This document shows, one piece after another, positions 24,032-32,576 of a DNA stretch of 44,100 nucleotides (position 1 is its first letter; every line of letters begins with the position of its first letter). Location: positions 1 through 44,100 of the forward strand of contig JAFQPI010000067.1 of the NCBI GenBank assembly GCA_017411805.1. Reading direction: 5' to 3'. The DNA comes from Clostridia bacterium. GTDB lineage: Bacteria > Bacillota > Clostridia > Oscillospirales > CAG-272. Made by a program: the position numbers and the translations under genes. The notes under the pieces are model-generated. The model searched no databases. It saw only the letters and a program-made list of their open reading frames with translations, and was not told where the DNA came from.

Positions 24032-24799
24032 TTAAAAAGCTATTCTTTCAGCCTTGATGCATTTATTGCCTGCAAGAGTGAAGAGCGCGCCGTGAGCCGT
24101 GATCTTACCTCCCGCGACACGGTAGCGTTGCGGCATAGCGGTTGTGAATCCCTTGATGATACATTCGGGATCAACTCCGAGGATACTTACGTCGGGACCC
24201 GTCATGCCGATGTCGGTGATATAGCCCGTGCCTCGCGGCATGATCTGCTCGTCGGCTGTTGCAACGTGCGTATGCGTACCGAAAACGACTTGAACGCGCC
24301 CATCGAGATAATATCCCATAGCGAGCTTTTCGCTTGTTGCTTCCGCGTGAAGGTCAAGCACGGCAATATCGTAGTTGCCGGCTTCCCGGCGCAGGATCGC
24401 GTCTGCAGTCTCAAATGGAGAGGCAAGCGAGACCTTCATCTCGACGTTGCCCTGAATATTCATAACGAGCACGCGCATTCCAGCGACACTTACGATGCAA
24501 TGACCGTGGCCCGGCGCGCTTCCCGGAAAATTCGCGGGGCGGAGGATGTATTTTTCGTCGTCGAGATAGGAATAGATGTCGTACCGACCGAAGGCGTGAT
24601 TGCCTGTGGTTATGACGTCCGCGCCCGAGTAGAAAATATCAACTGCATCGTTTTGACCGATTCCGTGTATTTCCGCGGCGTTTTCGCCGTTGACGATCAC
24701 AAGATCCGCACCGAGATTATTTTTGATTCTTCTGAGATTTGCGCGCAGGTAGCTGACGCCGGCCTGTCCGACAACATCTCCGACAGCAAGTATCTTCAT
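24032..24799 (-). CDS. ymdB: YmdB-type metallophosphoesterase (2',3'-cyclic nucleotide phosphodiesterase family)
   Basis: A 255-residue protein with the full set of TIGR00282/YmdB motifs: AVGDVVGQAG at the start, NGENAAEIHGI, TTGNHAFG, DLHAEATSEK and FGTHTHVATADEQI with D, N and H metal ligands. In Bacillus the enzyme hydrolyses 2',3'-cyclic nucleotides and affects biofilm and spore-related behaviour. The ribosome binding site AAGGCGG lies 7 bases before the ATG. In other Bacillota it often sits beside rny, which is not seen here. Confidence 0.95.
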   Translation of the reverse strand: MKILAVGDVVGQAGVSYLRANLRRIKNNLGADLVIVNGENAAEIHGIGQNDAVDIFYSGADVITTGNHAFGRYDIYSYLDDEKYILRPANFPGSAPGHGHCIVSVAGMRVLVMNIQGNVEMKVSLASPFETADAILRREAGNYDIAVLDLHAEATSEKLAMGYYLDGRVQVVFGTHTHVATADEQIMPRGTGYITDIGMTGPDVSILGVDPECIIKGFTTAMPQRYRVAGGKITAHGALFTLAGNKCIKAERIAF

Positions 24800-24869
24800 T
24801 AATTTACCGCCTTCTTAAGCAATTTTTTGGCGGTCTTTGCGACCGCAAGGTAGATCGCCGAGATCGGTA

Positions 24870-25880
24870 TCAGCTATCTTTGCAAGTAATCTCTTTGATA
24901 TTGAGTATCGTATCGTTGCCAAATCCCGAGCAAAGCTCCTTGAATCTTTCAAGCGTTCCGTTGTATGAAACGGAGACGATATTTTTATTGCCGTCAAAAA
25001 GCTTGTTTCCGATGAGAGTGATCGTTGAGGGGAAAGAGAAGGCAGCAAGCTTTTCGCACGATGCAAACGAGCGTGCACCAAGGGTCAGAAATCCCTCGGG
25101 GAGAGAAACTTCTGTCAATGCATCGCAATTTCTGAATGCCGCCGTACCGATCTCGGTAAGTTTTGCGGAGAAGGTGACGGAGGATAGAGAGGTGCAATCC
25201 TCAAATGCCTTTTCGCCGATAAATTCAACGTATTCGGGGAATTCTATCTTCTTAAGACCGGAGCACGCGAAGAATGCCTGCGATTCGATCCTTTTTACCG
25301 AAGGAGGCAGGATCACCTCTTCAAGGAGATCTGCGTAAAAGAATCCCTTGTCACCGATCGCCATGACGAGCTTGTTATCGAATACGTCGGGGATGATAAG
25401 AGTCGATGCGCCCTTATATTTGTCCTCGTCAAAAAAGATGCCGCCGTTTTCATCGATCTTGAACCAGGGCATTGATTTTGTCGTGCCCATGATAACGTCC
25501 TCGCGACCCGAGAGCTTTTGCGCGTTTTTTGTGATACAGTCCGCGGCGAGTTCGGCGCAATCCTTGTAATCGCCGAGGCTGATATAAACCTCGTAGGCGG
25601 AAAGATATTCTTCCGCGGAGTAAAGCTCATTTGCGCTTTCGTATATCTTTGCGGGCACCCAGACGTTTTTATTCAGCAGATGGAGAGCGATCGCGGTGCC
25701 TATGCAAAGCAACAGCCCGACGGCAATCGCGGCAATTTTAATGGCTTTTTCGCGTTTTCTTTTTTTGTTCTTTTCCATGCGTCTCTGAGCGGCTTTTTCT
25801 TGATACAGCTTTTGACGCTCGGCGCTTGATAAATGCCTTCTTTCGGCTTCTTGTTCGTTTATGTTGTTGTTTTCGGGCAT
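24870..25880 (-). CDS. Single-pass membrane protein with TPR-like and LRR_5 segments
   Basis: A 336-residue protein. The basic, coiled, cytoplasmic head (1-46) contains HLSSAERQKLYQEKAAQRRMEKNKKR, and the membrane helix spans about 47-69. A TPR-like pair (YESANELYSAEEYLSAYEVYISLG, DYKDCAELAADC) follows, and LRR_5 units run from about 135 to 325 ending in a YNGTLERFKEL cap. The LRR type is the same as in the two large module proteins, but the head and TPR part are different and there is no sigma gene next to it. It starts one base after the EEP stop and may be coupled to it. Confidence 0.82.
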   Translation of the reverse strand: MPENNNINEQEAERRHLSSAERQKLYQEKAAQRRMEKNKKRKREKAIKIAAIAVGLLLCIGTAIALHLLNKNVWVPAKIYESANELYSAEEYLSAYEVYISLGDYKDCAELAADCITKNAQKLSGREDVIMGTTKSMPWFKIDENGGIFFDEDKYKGASTLIIPDVFDNKLVMAIGDKGFFYADLLEEVILPPSVKRIESQAFFACSGLKKIEFPEYVEFIGEKAFEDCTSLSSVTFSAKLTEIGTAAFRNCDALTEVSLPEGFLTLGARSFASCEKLAAFSFPSTITLIGNKLFDGNKNIVSVSYNGTLERFKELCSGFGNDTILNIKEITCKDS

Positions 25881-25881
25881 T

Positions 25882-26748
25882 TTATTTGTTTTCTACGGGG
25901 ATCCACTGGGTTCTGGGCTTGGAAGGAAGCTCGGGCAGAGCCTTGATATTGCAGTCGATGTAGATCGGGCAATGGTCGGAAACGTCGAGGGCATCCTGCT
26001 CGAGGACGACGCGGTATTCGCGAACGTCAAATCCCTCGTGACCGAAGAGGAAGATATGGTCGATCGAGGTGAGTTGAGACCCCTTGGGCGCGGGACCGTT
26101 TTCGTATTCCTTGGTTTCCTCATTGAGGACGGCGTAGGGATGATGAGTGCCTGTGAGATGTGAGTACTCTGTTGCACAGATTCGGGTGTCAAGACCGCCC
26201 CATTCGTATGCGCGGCGGTAGGGAAGAGAGCCGATCTTGCAGTTCCAGTCACCCATTGCGACAACGGGTACGTTGTATTTGTACTTCATATAGTTAACGT
26301 AGGTCATCATCTGATCAACGTCGGAGACGCGGGCGAGATCGGATTCGGGACCGCCCTGCCACCAGAAATGAGTGGAGATCGCGCCAAAGGTGACGCCGTC
26401 GCTCTTGCGGCGGAGAACAGCCCACGCGAGGCTCTTGGTTTTGTGGTTGTTAAGTCCTGTGTAAAGATGCCAGCCGTGATCAACTACGTCAAAGACGCCG
26501 CGGCGAATCAGAAGGGGAGTGTTATCTGTAAAGCCTTCTGCCTCCTTATGTGTAAGAAGCTCGTATTCGGACGAGAGAAGATCAATGAGACGAGACTCAT
26601 AAAGATTGGGTGTCATCTCCTGCAATCCGAGAACGTCGGGGAGATAGCGCATATAGATGTCGCGCATGTGGAGATCGCGGTTATATACCGCGCCGCACCA
26701 GATATTATGAGACATGATACGAAGTTCGGTCTTCTTTGTGTAATCCAT
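25882..26748 (-). CDS. Endonuclease/exonuclease/phosphatase (EEP) family hydrolase
   Basis: A 288-residue protein of the DNase I/IMP-phosphatase-like fold. Catalytic motifs are MSHNIW (Asn), LGLQEM (metal-binding Glu), ISTHFWW, VAMGDWN (Asp/Asn), SIDHIF and the final VSDHCPI His. No signal peptide, so it works in the cytoplasm or needs another route out. The family includes nucleases, sphingomyelinases and sugar-phosphate phosphatases; the substrate cannot be read from sequence. GGAGGT precedes the ATG. It is the second gene of a five-gene minus-strand run. Confidence 0.85.
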   Translation of the reverse strand: MDYTKKTELRIMSHNIWCGAVYNRDLHMRDIYMRYLPDVLGLQEMTPNLYESRLIDLLSSEYELLTHKEAEGFTDNTPLLIRRGVFDVVDHGWHLYTGLNNHKTKSLAWAVLRRKSDGVTFGAISTHFWWQGGPESDLARVSDVDQMMTYVNYMKYKYNVPVVAMGDWNCKIGSLPYRRAYEWGGLDTRICATEYSHLTGTHHPYAVLNEETKEYENGPAPKGSQLTSIDHIFLFGHEGFDVREYRVVLEQDALDVSDHCPIYIDCNIKALPELPSKPRTQWIPVENK

Positions 26749-26768
26749 TTTGTACCTCCGGAGTTATT

Positions 26769-27275
26769 CTATTTGATTATTTTGTTTGTTTCTTCGGTTT
26801 GGTCGTGAACGACGGTCAGGTTGAGATATGAATTTTCCGCGCGGACGCCGCAGACCTCGATCGAATAGTCGAGAATGAGTCTGCCCGATTTCAAGAGCCG
26901 ATTGTCGACCTTATCGGTGAGGACGGTAAATTCAAGATGATCTCCGGTCAGGCTTTTGCCGACGCACCTGCGGCGGGTGCCTTCCTCAAGAAATATCGTT
27001 GAAGAATTTTTGAAGATCGTGTCGCTGCGAGTAAGCGCGATAAGCCCCGGATCCTTTTTTGAAAAAGAAATGCGGATCTCTTTACTTTCTTCGCCCGTGA
27101 AAGTCAGTATTATTCTTCCGTCGCGGCTTGATCTGAGCACTCCCTCAGAGACTATTTTTATTTGGTTCGCAAAAATGTCGGATAATAGCTTTCCTACGTT
27201 TGATGAAATATCAATGTTAGCGGGATTTGCCAGAGATTGACGCATTTCTGCAGTTACAATTACGTTGTATTGCAT
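26769..27275 (-). CDS. DUF1934-like beta-barrel protein
   Basis: A 168-residue protein without signal or membrane segment. The pattern DGRIILTFTGEESKEIRISF, then FLEEGTRRRCVGKSLTGDHLEFTVLTDKV, then LILDYSIEV...NSYLNLTV follows the calycin-like YwiB/DUF1934 layout: a T-G-E/D turn, a threshold loop with basic residues, and alternating beta strands. It is slightly longer than the usual 140 residues because of an N-terminal extension. Function of the family is unknown. First gene of the minus-strand run; the promoter is unclear. Confidence 0.6.
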   Translation of the reverse strand: MQYNVIVTAEMRQSLANPANIDISSNVGKLLSDIFANQIKIVSEGVLRSSRDGRIILTFTGEESKEIRISFSKKDPGLIALTRSDTIFKNSSTIFLEEGTRRRCVGKSLTGDHLEFTVLTDKVDNRLLKSGRLILDYSIEVCGVRAENSYLNLTVVHDQTEETNKIIK

Positions 27276-27329
27276 TTTTTACCTTTGTTACATCCGAAAT
27301 ATCGGCAATAATAGTTGTGAGGTGAAATA

Positions 27330-27719
27330 ATGAAACAAAAAATAATATGTGCGGTTTTATGCTTTTTCAGCGTATTTGCTATGATGACTCCGCGCGCATC
27401 CGCGTCAGACGGAGATCTTGAGATCCTTGCGTGTGCGATAGAAGCTGTTGCGGAGGGTGAAAGCTATACTGTTATGGCTTCGGTTGGAGCCGTGCTTGTA
27501 AACAGACTAAAAAATGAATCTTTCCCCGCAAGCCTTGCGGCAGTAATATCGGACGCGGGAATAGATATATCGGGAAGCTTTCCGAGCCCACGAGCACGGA
27601 GAGCGGCAGGGGATGCTCTTAGCGGATTTGATCCTACTTCGGGAGCACTTGAATATACAAAAGTGCCAAAGGAGGACGATCATTTGTTGCTTTCAGCGGA
27701 CGGTTGGTGCTTCTATTGA
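27330..27719 (+). CDS. SleB-type cell wall hydrolase, short form
   Basis: A 129-residue secreted protein: signal peptide about 1-25 (ends ASA), then a hydrolase_2 (SleB) domain with LACAIEAVAEGESYTVMASVGAVLVNRL, FPASLAAVI and the closing DGWCFY in place of the usual H-x-FY. The conserved Glu near residue 38 or 42 is the expected catalytic acid. SleB enzymes cut cortex peptidoglycan during spore germination. There is no peptidoglycan-binding domain, so it is a minimal form. GAGGTG lies upstream of the ATG. A sporulation-type promoter is likely but I could not identify one. Confidence 0.8.
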   Translation: MKQKIICAVLCFFSVFAMMTPRASASDGDLEILACAIEAVAEGESYTVMASVGAVLVNRLKNESFPASLAAVISDAGIDISGSFPSPRARRAAGDALSGFDPTSGALEYTKVPKEDDHLLLSADGWCFY

Positions 27720-27720
27720 A

Positions 27721-27749
27721 ATTATACCGCATATTTGTCCAATAGTCAA
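27721..27749 (-). promoter_or_regulatory. Consensus promoter pointing into the SleB-like gene (antisense)
   Basis: Minus strand: TTGACT (27749-27744), spacer 17 bases, TATAAT (27726-27721). The start site would be near 27714, inside the end of the SleB-like gene on the opposite strand. The transcript would be antisense to that gene and could continue into the DUF1934-like gene at 27275. Confidence 0.55.
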
Positions 27750-27780
27750 GAAAATTAATCAATATTTTCTTGACTTTTTT
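27744..27780 (+). terminator. Terminator of the SleB-like gene, overlapping divergent promoters
   Basis: Perfect 12-base arms AGTCAAGAAAAT / ATTTTCTTGACT with an 8-base loop and a following run of T. Each arm also carries a TTGACT -35 box, one for each direction. Confidence 0.8.
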
Positions 27781-27798
27781 TATAATTGGGTATATAAT
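27770..27798 (+). promoter_or_regulatory. Promoter of the glycerol-1-phosphate dehydrogenase gene
   Basis: TTGACT at 27770-27775 and TATAAT at 27793-27798, spacer 17 bases, leader about 30 bases. Confidence 0.88.
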
Positions 27799-27834
27799 TA
27801 TATGGATAATTATTATTTCAAAAGAGGTATAACA

Positions 27835-29121
27835 ATGGATCTTAAGAATCTTCTGAAATCACTTGAAAACTGTCCCTGCGGCAGAGAGCACACCTTTGAC
27901 ACAAAGGTCGTTGAGATATACAGCGGTCTGACAAAGGATACCGGCAAGATCCTGCTTGACGCGGGCTTCCCCACCAAAATTCTTCTCGTTGCCGATGAGA
28001 ACACTCTCGGCGTTGCAAACGCAGAGGGTCTTTGCGATGCTCTTGACGCTTCGGGATTTACCGTAAAGAAGCTCATTTACAAGAATATGATGTACGCGCG
28101 CATCGAGCAGGTTCGCGAGGTCGAGGCTCTGCTTGACGACGTTGACGGTGTTATCTCCTGCGGCACGGGATCGCTTAACGATATCTGCCGTGTTGCTTCA
28201 TTTGAAAAGGACAAAAAGTTCTGTATATTTGCAACCGCTCCCTCGATGGACGGCTTCGCATCCGATACCGCTCCCATCATCGACAATAACTTCAAGGTAT
28301 CCTGGTTTGTTCGTCAGCCTATGGTCATCCTTGCCGACACCAAGATCCTTGCAAATGCTCCCACAGAACTCAAGGCTGCGGGCTTTGGCGATATGGTAGC
28401 AAAGTACATAGGTATTGCTGACTGGAGAATCTCCAATCTTCTCACAGGTGAGTATTACTGCCCCGCGATCGCAGATCTTACCATGACTGCCGTTAAGAAG
28501 ATGGTTGCTCTTGCCGACAAGGTTACAGGCAACGACGAGGAAGCCGCAGGCGCGATCATGGAAGCTCTCGTTCTCTCGGGACTTGCTATGAAGCTCGCTC
28601 TTTCCTCAAGACCCGCATCGGGTGCTGAGCACGTTGTTTCCCACTATTGGGAGTGCTACAAGCTCGCTCGCGGCATCTGGCCCGAGTTCCACGGCAAGAA
28701 GGTCGGCGTTGCTACCCTTATCATCAACAAGATCTACCGCAATATCGCGGACCGCGTAGAGTCTATCGATCCCGTCAAGGACGAGCCCGACTGGAACGAG
28801 GTCTACAAGCACTTCTCGCCCGAGCAGATCCCCGAGGTAGAGAAGCTCAATAACCCGAGCATTATGGATAAGATCGATCCCGCAGATCTCAAGGCTAAGT
28901 GGCCTGAGATCCGCAAGATCATCCGGGAAGTACTTCCCGAAAATGAGGCACTTCTCGAGCTGATGAACACCGCGGGCTGTGCAACGACTCCCGAGGAGAT
29001 CCACGTCTCCCCCGAGCTCTTTGCCGAGGGTATATACTATCACGCATTTATGAGATACCGCATTCTTGTTACGAGAATGATGCCTTCTATGGGTATTGAT
29101 CCGCTTCAGTATCTTGATTAA
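27835..29121 (+). CDS. sn-glycerol-1-phosphate dehydrogenase (AraM/EgsA family)
   Basis: A 428-residue NAD(P)-dependent, metal-containing dehydrogenase that makes sn-glycerol-1-phosphate from dihydroxyacetone phosphate. Motifs are CGTGSLNDICR for nucleotide binding, ATAPSMDGFASDTAPII, a first metal site GFGDMVAKY and a second SGAEHVVSHYWE with metal-binding His. The start at 27835 follows AGAGG and a consensus promoter; an in-frame reading back to 27613 would cross that promoter and is rejected. In bacteria the product feeds unusual ether-type or archaeal-like lipids or other glycerol-phosphate compounds; which one applies here is not visible. It appears to be a single-gene unit. Confidence 0.88.
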   Translation: MDLKNLLKSLENCPCGREHTFDTKVVEIYSGLTKDTGKILLDAGFPTKILLVADENTLGVANAEGLCDALDASGFTVKKLIYKNMMYARIEQVREVEALLDDVDGVISCGTGSLNDICRVASFEKDKKFCIFATAPSMDGFASDTAPIIDNNFKVSWFVRQPMVILADTKILANAPTELKAAGFGDMVAKYIGIADWRISNLLTGEYYCPAIADLTMTAVKKMVALADKVTGNDEEAAGAIMEALVLSGLAMKLALSSRPASGAEHVVSHYWECYKLARGIWPEFHGKKVGVATLIINKIYRNIADRVESIDPVKDEPDWNEVYKHFSPEQIPEVEKLNNPSIMDKIDPADLKAKWPEIRKIIREVLPENEALLELMNTAGCATTPEEIHVSPELFAEGIYYHAFMRYRILVTRMMPSMGIDPLQYLD

Positions 29122-29130
29122 AATTGTTGG

Positions 29131-29157
29131 ATTGGGCCATCTTAACGGTGGCTCAAT
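29131..29157 (+). terminator. Stem-loop after the dehydrogenase gene
   Basis: ATTGGGCCA / TGGCTCAAT arms (one G-U pair) with a 9-base loop; only a short CTT follows, so termination may be weak. The following 29162-29187 stretch is a degenerate AAGTGAAA-type repeat of a kind also seen near 39680. Confidence 0.55.
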
Positions 29158-29247
29158 CTTAATTAAGTGCAAAGTGAAAAGTGAAGGTGAATTTCCGTCG
29201 CTGCGCTCGGAAACTATCGATTGAAAAATACATTGGAGGAGAATAAT

Positions 29248-29976
29248 ATGAAAAACGAAAAGCTAATGTCAGCCGCGTCGGTTTTCGGTTGGTTTGGCGT
29301 ATATATTCTCCTGAGCCTTGTTTCGGCAAATCTGCCCGAAGCGGTCGATACCGCCGTTACGATCCTTGCTTTGTGGGGGCTTGTTTTCGTTTGCGCAAGA
29401 GGTGCGGGCGAAAACGGATTGGCTCACGGAGGAATAAGAGCGGTACCTCCGGCTTTCTTGATCTTTTCATTGTTCGCGGGCGCGGGACTCAATCTTGCGT
29501 TCTCGGGGCTCTTGCCGCTGTTGCCCCTGCCCGAAAGTATAGTTGATTCATACGTAAAGGCCTCTTCGCAATATACTGAGCCGTCAAGCTCACTGATGAT
29601 AAAGACGGTGCTGCTCGTTCCATTGCTTGAGGAGACTGTTTTCAGAGGACTTATTTGCGATAGGATCGTAAAAGCGGTCCCGAAATATATTGCCTTACCT
29701 GCCTCCGCTTTGATATTTGCGGTGATGCACGGCAATATACTCTGGTCATCTTACGCATTCATCTCGGGACTGGTGCTCTGCGCGATGTATTTACTCTGCC
29801 GTTCCATTCTGCCTTGCATAACCTTTCACATAGCCTTCAATGCAAGCAATTATATTTGGGAGATGATCCTACGTTTTCCCGATGAAAAATGGGCATATGT
29901 TCTCACCCTCGCGCTCGGTACGGCAATTTGTTTTTCGTTTTTATATTTATTATTCCGCAATACAAAAAAGGGCTGA
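29248..29976 (+). CDS. CPBP-family intramembrane metalloprotease
   Basis: A 242-residue protein with about seven membrane helices. Motif 1 EETVFRG (Glu-Glu and Arg), motif 2 FAVMHGN (His) and motif 3 HIAFNASNY (His and Asn) are all present in order, so the site is complete. The family contains Rce1-like CAAX proteases and bacterial bacteriocin-immunity or processing proteins. I placed the start at 29248, 6 bases after GGAGGAG, not at the upstream TTG at 29221. No bacteriocin gene is nearby, so the role is open. Confidence 0.88.
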   Translation: MKNEKLMSAASVFGWFGVYILLSLVSANLPEAVDTAVTILALWGLVFVCARGAGENGLAHGGIRAVPPAFLIFSLFAGAGLNLAFSGLLPLLPLPESIVDSYVKASSQYTEPSSSLMIKTVLLVPLLEETVFRGLICDRIVKAVPKYIALPASALIFAVMHGNILWSSYAFISGLVLCAMYLLCRSILPCITFHIAFNASNYIWEMILRFPDEKWAYVLTLALGTAICFSFLYLLFRNTKKG

Positions 29977-29996
29977 TCGATGATCAGCCCTTTTTG
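29964..29996. terminator. Bidirectional terminator after the CPBP gene
   Basis: Stem GGGCTGATC / GATCAGCCC with a 3-base loop flanked by A and T runs. The CPBP stop codon (29974-29976) lies inside the left arm, and the minus-strand gene ends at 30000. Confidence 0.92.
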
Positions 29997-29999
29997 CTG

Positions 30000-31760
30000 T
30001 TAAGGAAGAACGACCATAAGTCCGTTCGCAACTGCTCGGAGCGAGCCTGCGGAGGGGCTGTTTTTAGTGTTCAGGTTCGAGCCTTCCTTGAGTATAAGGG
30101 TGGATGAACCGCCGCCGTCAAGATTGATACCGCGCGAGCAACCGAGAAGACCGAGGATCTCTGCGAGGTCTGCAAGAGACGCGCCGTTCGAGGTTTCGGG
30201 CTGTCTGCCGTCAACGATGAGCAGTACGATCGTGCCGTCGGGAGTTACGCCTACAGCTGTTCTCGGGTGTCTCGTGTCGGCAAATTCGGTGCCGACAGAG
30301 AGATTGTCGGGGTTATCGTTTCTGAGAATAACGTGTGAGCCGCCGACAGCCGTTACCAATTTGTCCTTATAATTTGCGTATTCTTCGACGGTACCCATGA
30401 CCGCCTCGCCGTCAGCAGTGATTCCGAACCAAGGTCTGTCACCCGTGCCGTGAACGAAAACTCCGTCCTTGATGCAAAGACCGCGCATGATATTTGTGCC
30501 GCCCATATCAAAGAAATCGGCGTTGACAGCCGCAATTGCTTTCTTGCCATTGTTGATGGCGGCGTTCAGCTGATTCTTCATGTTGGAGACTTTTCCGATA
30601 TTTTCCGCATTGTCGGAGGGCATGGTAGTCTCGATCGTTGCCGCACCCTTTTTGATGATCATCATATAGGCGCGGATGGGCTTGCCGTTTTTGTCAAGAT
30701 AGAGGTGTTCCTCGTAGCTTACGCCGGGAGCAACTTCTTTTGAGGTCCTTTCTTCGATCAAAAGACCGTTTGTACCGCTTGTGATCGAAAGTCCGGTAAG
30801 AGGCTCGCCGCCGTCAAGCGTGATCGTAAGCTCGCCGGATACTTTGCCGGGAATATATTCATGAATAAATCTCTGTACCGCATCGGCGCAGACGGATTTC
30901 GTGGTGAAATCTATGAATATATTACCGTCCGCTTCGCTGATAAAGTAACGGTAGCGTCCGTATGCAGCGGCTTCCGTGTGCGAGCCGTCCGGCTTGGCAC
31001 AGCCGAGGAAGATAGCAGGACCGCCTTTGTAATCCTCAAGAGTCACTATCGGAATATTTTTTCCGCAGAGACGGCTGATGCTGTATACGATCTCGTTAAT
31101 TCCCGAAAGCTTCGAGTAGGCAGTTACAAGAGAGAATTCGGAAATATCGTGCGAACCGATCTTTAAGGAGGTTACGGGATAAGTGTAGCTCAGAGCGTCT
31201 TGAACGGTAGTGTCAATGGTATTTGCGCTGCCGGCGGAGATGACCTCCTGAGTCTCGGAATTTTCCTTGTATCCGAGAACGTCGGCAAGGAATTGCTCTA
31301 CCGCGTTGTAGGTTGCCTCGGGCGATCCGCCGCAAATGGCAATTACGTTTTTGCTGTATACGCGGTATTCCCAATCGTAATAAGCAAGACCATCGGATAG
31401 AGCGATGGATTCATCGCGGTTCGTTACGCCGACAAGGATCTCGAATTCGTTTCGCTTGAGCTCTTCCGTAGGCTTCTTGAAGTCGGTGATCATCTGGCAG
31501 GTAACGCCGCAAGCACTCTTGATTCCTCGCGCAAGAAGCTGTATAGCCTTGACCTCTTGCTGATCCGCTTCGTCGGCTCGGACAAGCTTATAGTCAGCGG
31601 TTATACTGAAGCTTAAGGGCTCGGTTTCGGGAGATTGCGTGGTTACGCCGTTGCTTCCTGCGGTCGTCTCCTCGGGAATGCTTGCGGTGCAGGAAACGCA
31701 AGAAATGATTATCGAGGAGAGCAAAAGAAGGGCTAATAAACGCAGAAACTTATTTTTCAT
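30000..31760 (-). CDS. Lipoprotein with C-terminal phosphodiester glycosidase (NAGPA) domain
   Basis: A 586-residue protein: signal peptide with cysteines at 21 and 24 (IISC or CVSC lipobox), a Thr/Glu linker, then an alpha/beta part (about 55-180) resembling the N-terminal domain of glycoside hydrolases (ICGGSPEATYNAVEQFLADVLG). A middle region follows, and the NAGPA domain covers about 370-585 with AAVNADFFDM, HPRTAVGVTPDG, LLIVDGRQPE and GINLDGGGSST. NAGPA-type enzymes remove sugar phosphodiesters. I prefer the ATG at 31760. It is the last gene of a long minus-strand train starting at the SGNH gene or the sigma gene. Confidence 0.85.
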   Translation of the reverse strand: MKNKFLRLLALLLLSSIIISCVSCTASIPEETTAGSNGVTTQSPETEPLSFSITADYKLVRADEADQQEVKAIQLLARGIKSACGVTCQMITDFKKPTEELKRNEFEILVGVTNRDESIALSDGLAYYDWEYRVYSKNVIAICGGSPEATYNAVEQFLADVLGYKENSETQEVISAGSANTIDTTVQDALSYTYPVTSLKIGSHDISEFSLVTAYSKLSGINEIVYSISRLCGKNIPIVTLEDYKGGPAIFLGCAKPDGSHTEAAAYGRYRYFISEADGNIFIDFTTKSVCADAVQRFIHEYIPGKVSGELTITLDGGEPLTGLSITSGTNGLLIEERTSKEVAPGVSYEEHLYLDKNGKPIRAYMMIIKKGAATIETTMPSDNAENIGKVSNMKNQLNAAINNGKKAIAAVNADFFDMGGTNIMRGLCIKDGVFVHGTGDRPWFGITADGEAVMGTVEEYANYKDKLVTAVGGSHVILRNDNPDNLSVGTEFADTRHPRTAVGVTPDGTIVLLIVDGRQPETSNGASLADLAEILGLLGCSRGINLDGGGSSTLILKEGSNLNTKNSPSAGSLRAVANGLMVVLP

Positions 31761-31785
31761 TTGCACGTACCTTGAAAAAATATAT

Positions 31786-32574
31786 TTAAGGAAGATCGAT
31801 AAATGCGCAGACGGGTCTGTGATCGGAGATATACAATCCGTCTACAGGCTCATCGGGGAGAACGAAGGATTTGGCGGTGTCGCAGGGAAGATCGGTAAAG
31901 ATATAGTCGATCTGCGGCATTCTCTCGGGAGAGTATTTGCCAAAACCATGGAAGGTGCCGCCTACGTGTTCGGTTGCGTTTATAACTGTTCTGCCGCAGA
32001 TCTCATATGCGGTGAAGGCGTCGATCTCGGGAGTGCCGGGCTGAGCATTCATATCACCCGTGATGATGAAGGGGAGAGCTCTCTCGGAAAGGTATCTGAT
32101 AACGTCAAGGGCACCGAGCTTACGCGCTTCCGAGCCCTTATGGTCGAGATGCGTGTTGAGGAAGATGAAGATCTCGTCCGAGTCATGATGCTTGAGCGTT
32201 GCGGCGGTATAGATTCTCGGGCAGGAGGATTGGTCCGCGGCGTAGCGTGATCCGGGTACGAGGGGAGTAGCCGAAAGCCAACGTGACTCAAGAGCGATCA
32301 GCTCGAAAATATCTCGCTTGTAGGCGATTACGGTTGCCTCGCCTGCGTAATCCTTGCTTCTTCCGCAGCCAACTACGGTGTAGCCGATGGGCGAAAGCTC
32401 GTCGCTGAGCCATTTTTTCATAGAAGTGGAACATTCCTGAAAGCCAATGATATCGGGCTTGTGATTGCGGATGGTTTCGAGAATTCTTCCTGTGCGGTTG
32501 AAAAAGTAGTTGATGCCGTCAGCCTCGACTGCAACGCGGAGGTTGAATGTGAAAACCTTGAGTGTCGTGCTCAT
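31786..32574 (-). CDS. EEP family hydrolase (second copy in the window)
   Basis: A 262-residue endonuclease/exonuclease/phosphatase-fold protein: FTFNLR (Asn), IIGFQEC (Glu), LNTHLDHKG (His), ITGDMNAQPGT (Asp/Asn), IDYIFTD and YISDHRPV (catalytic His). No signal peptide. It differs clearly from the one at 25882 and belongs to another subgroup (MnoCap/sphingomyelinase-like). AAGGAGA precedes the ATG, which lies 2 bases after the stop of the 57-residue membrane protein gene. Confidence 0.85.
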   Translation of the reverse strand: MSTTLKVFTFNLRVAVEADGINYFFNRTGRILETIRNHKPDIIGFQECSTSMKKWLSDELSPIGYTVVGCGRSKDYAGEATVIAYKRDIFELIALESRWLSATPLVPGSRYAADQSSCPRIYTAATLKHHDSDEIFIFLNTHLDHKGSEARKLGALDVIRYLSERALPFIITGDMNAQPGTPEIDAFTAYEICGRTVINATEHVGGTFHGFGKYSPERMPQIDYIFTDLPCDTAKSFVLPDEPVDGLYISDHRPVCAFIDLP

Positions 32575-32576
32575 TT

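Noticed and set aside
23036-24802. Plus-strand frames of 301 and 236 codons
   Set aside because: They are opposite the well-supported heparinase-like and ymdB genes and show no domains or start signals.
24800-24869. A 23-codon tail in frame that ends TAATG at the ymdB start (IYLAVAKTAKKLLKKAVN)
   Set aside because: It has no start codon or ribosome binding site of its own and a stop lies just upstream; it may be chance or the remnant of a lost gene end.
27613-27834. 74-codon N-terminal extension of the glycerol-1-phosphate dehydrogenase
   Set aside because: It crosses a terminator and a consensus promoter; the ATG at 27835 has a ribosome binding site and fits the family start.
29162-29187. 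AAGTGAAA-type degenerate repeat
   Set aside because: Short, low-complexity and similar to a stretch near 39680; nothing supports a specific role.
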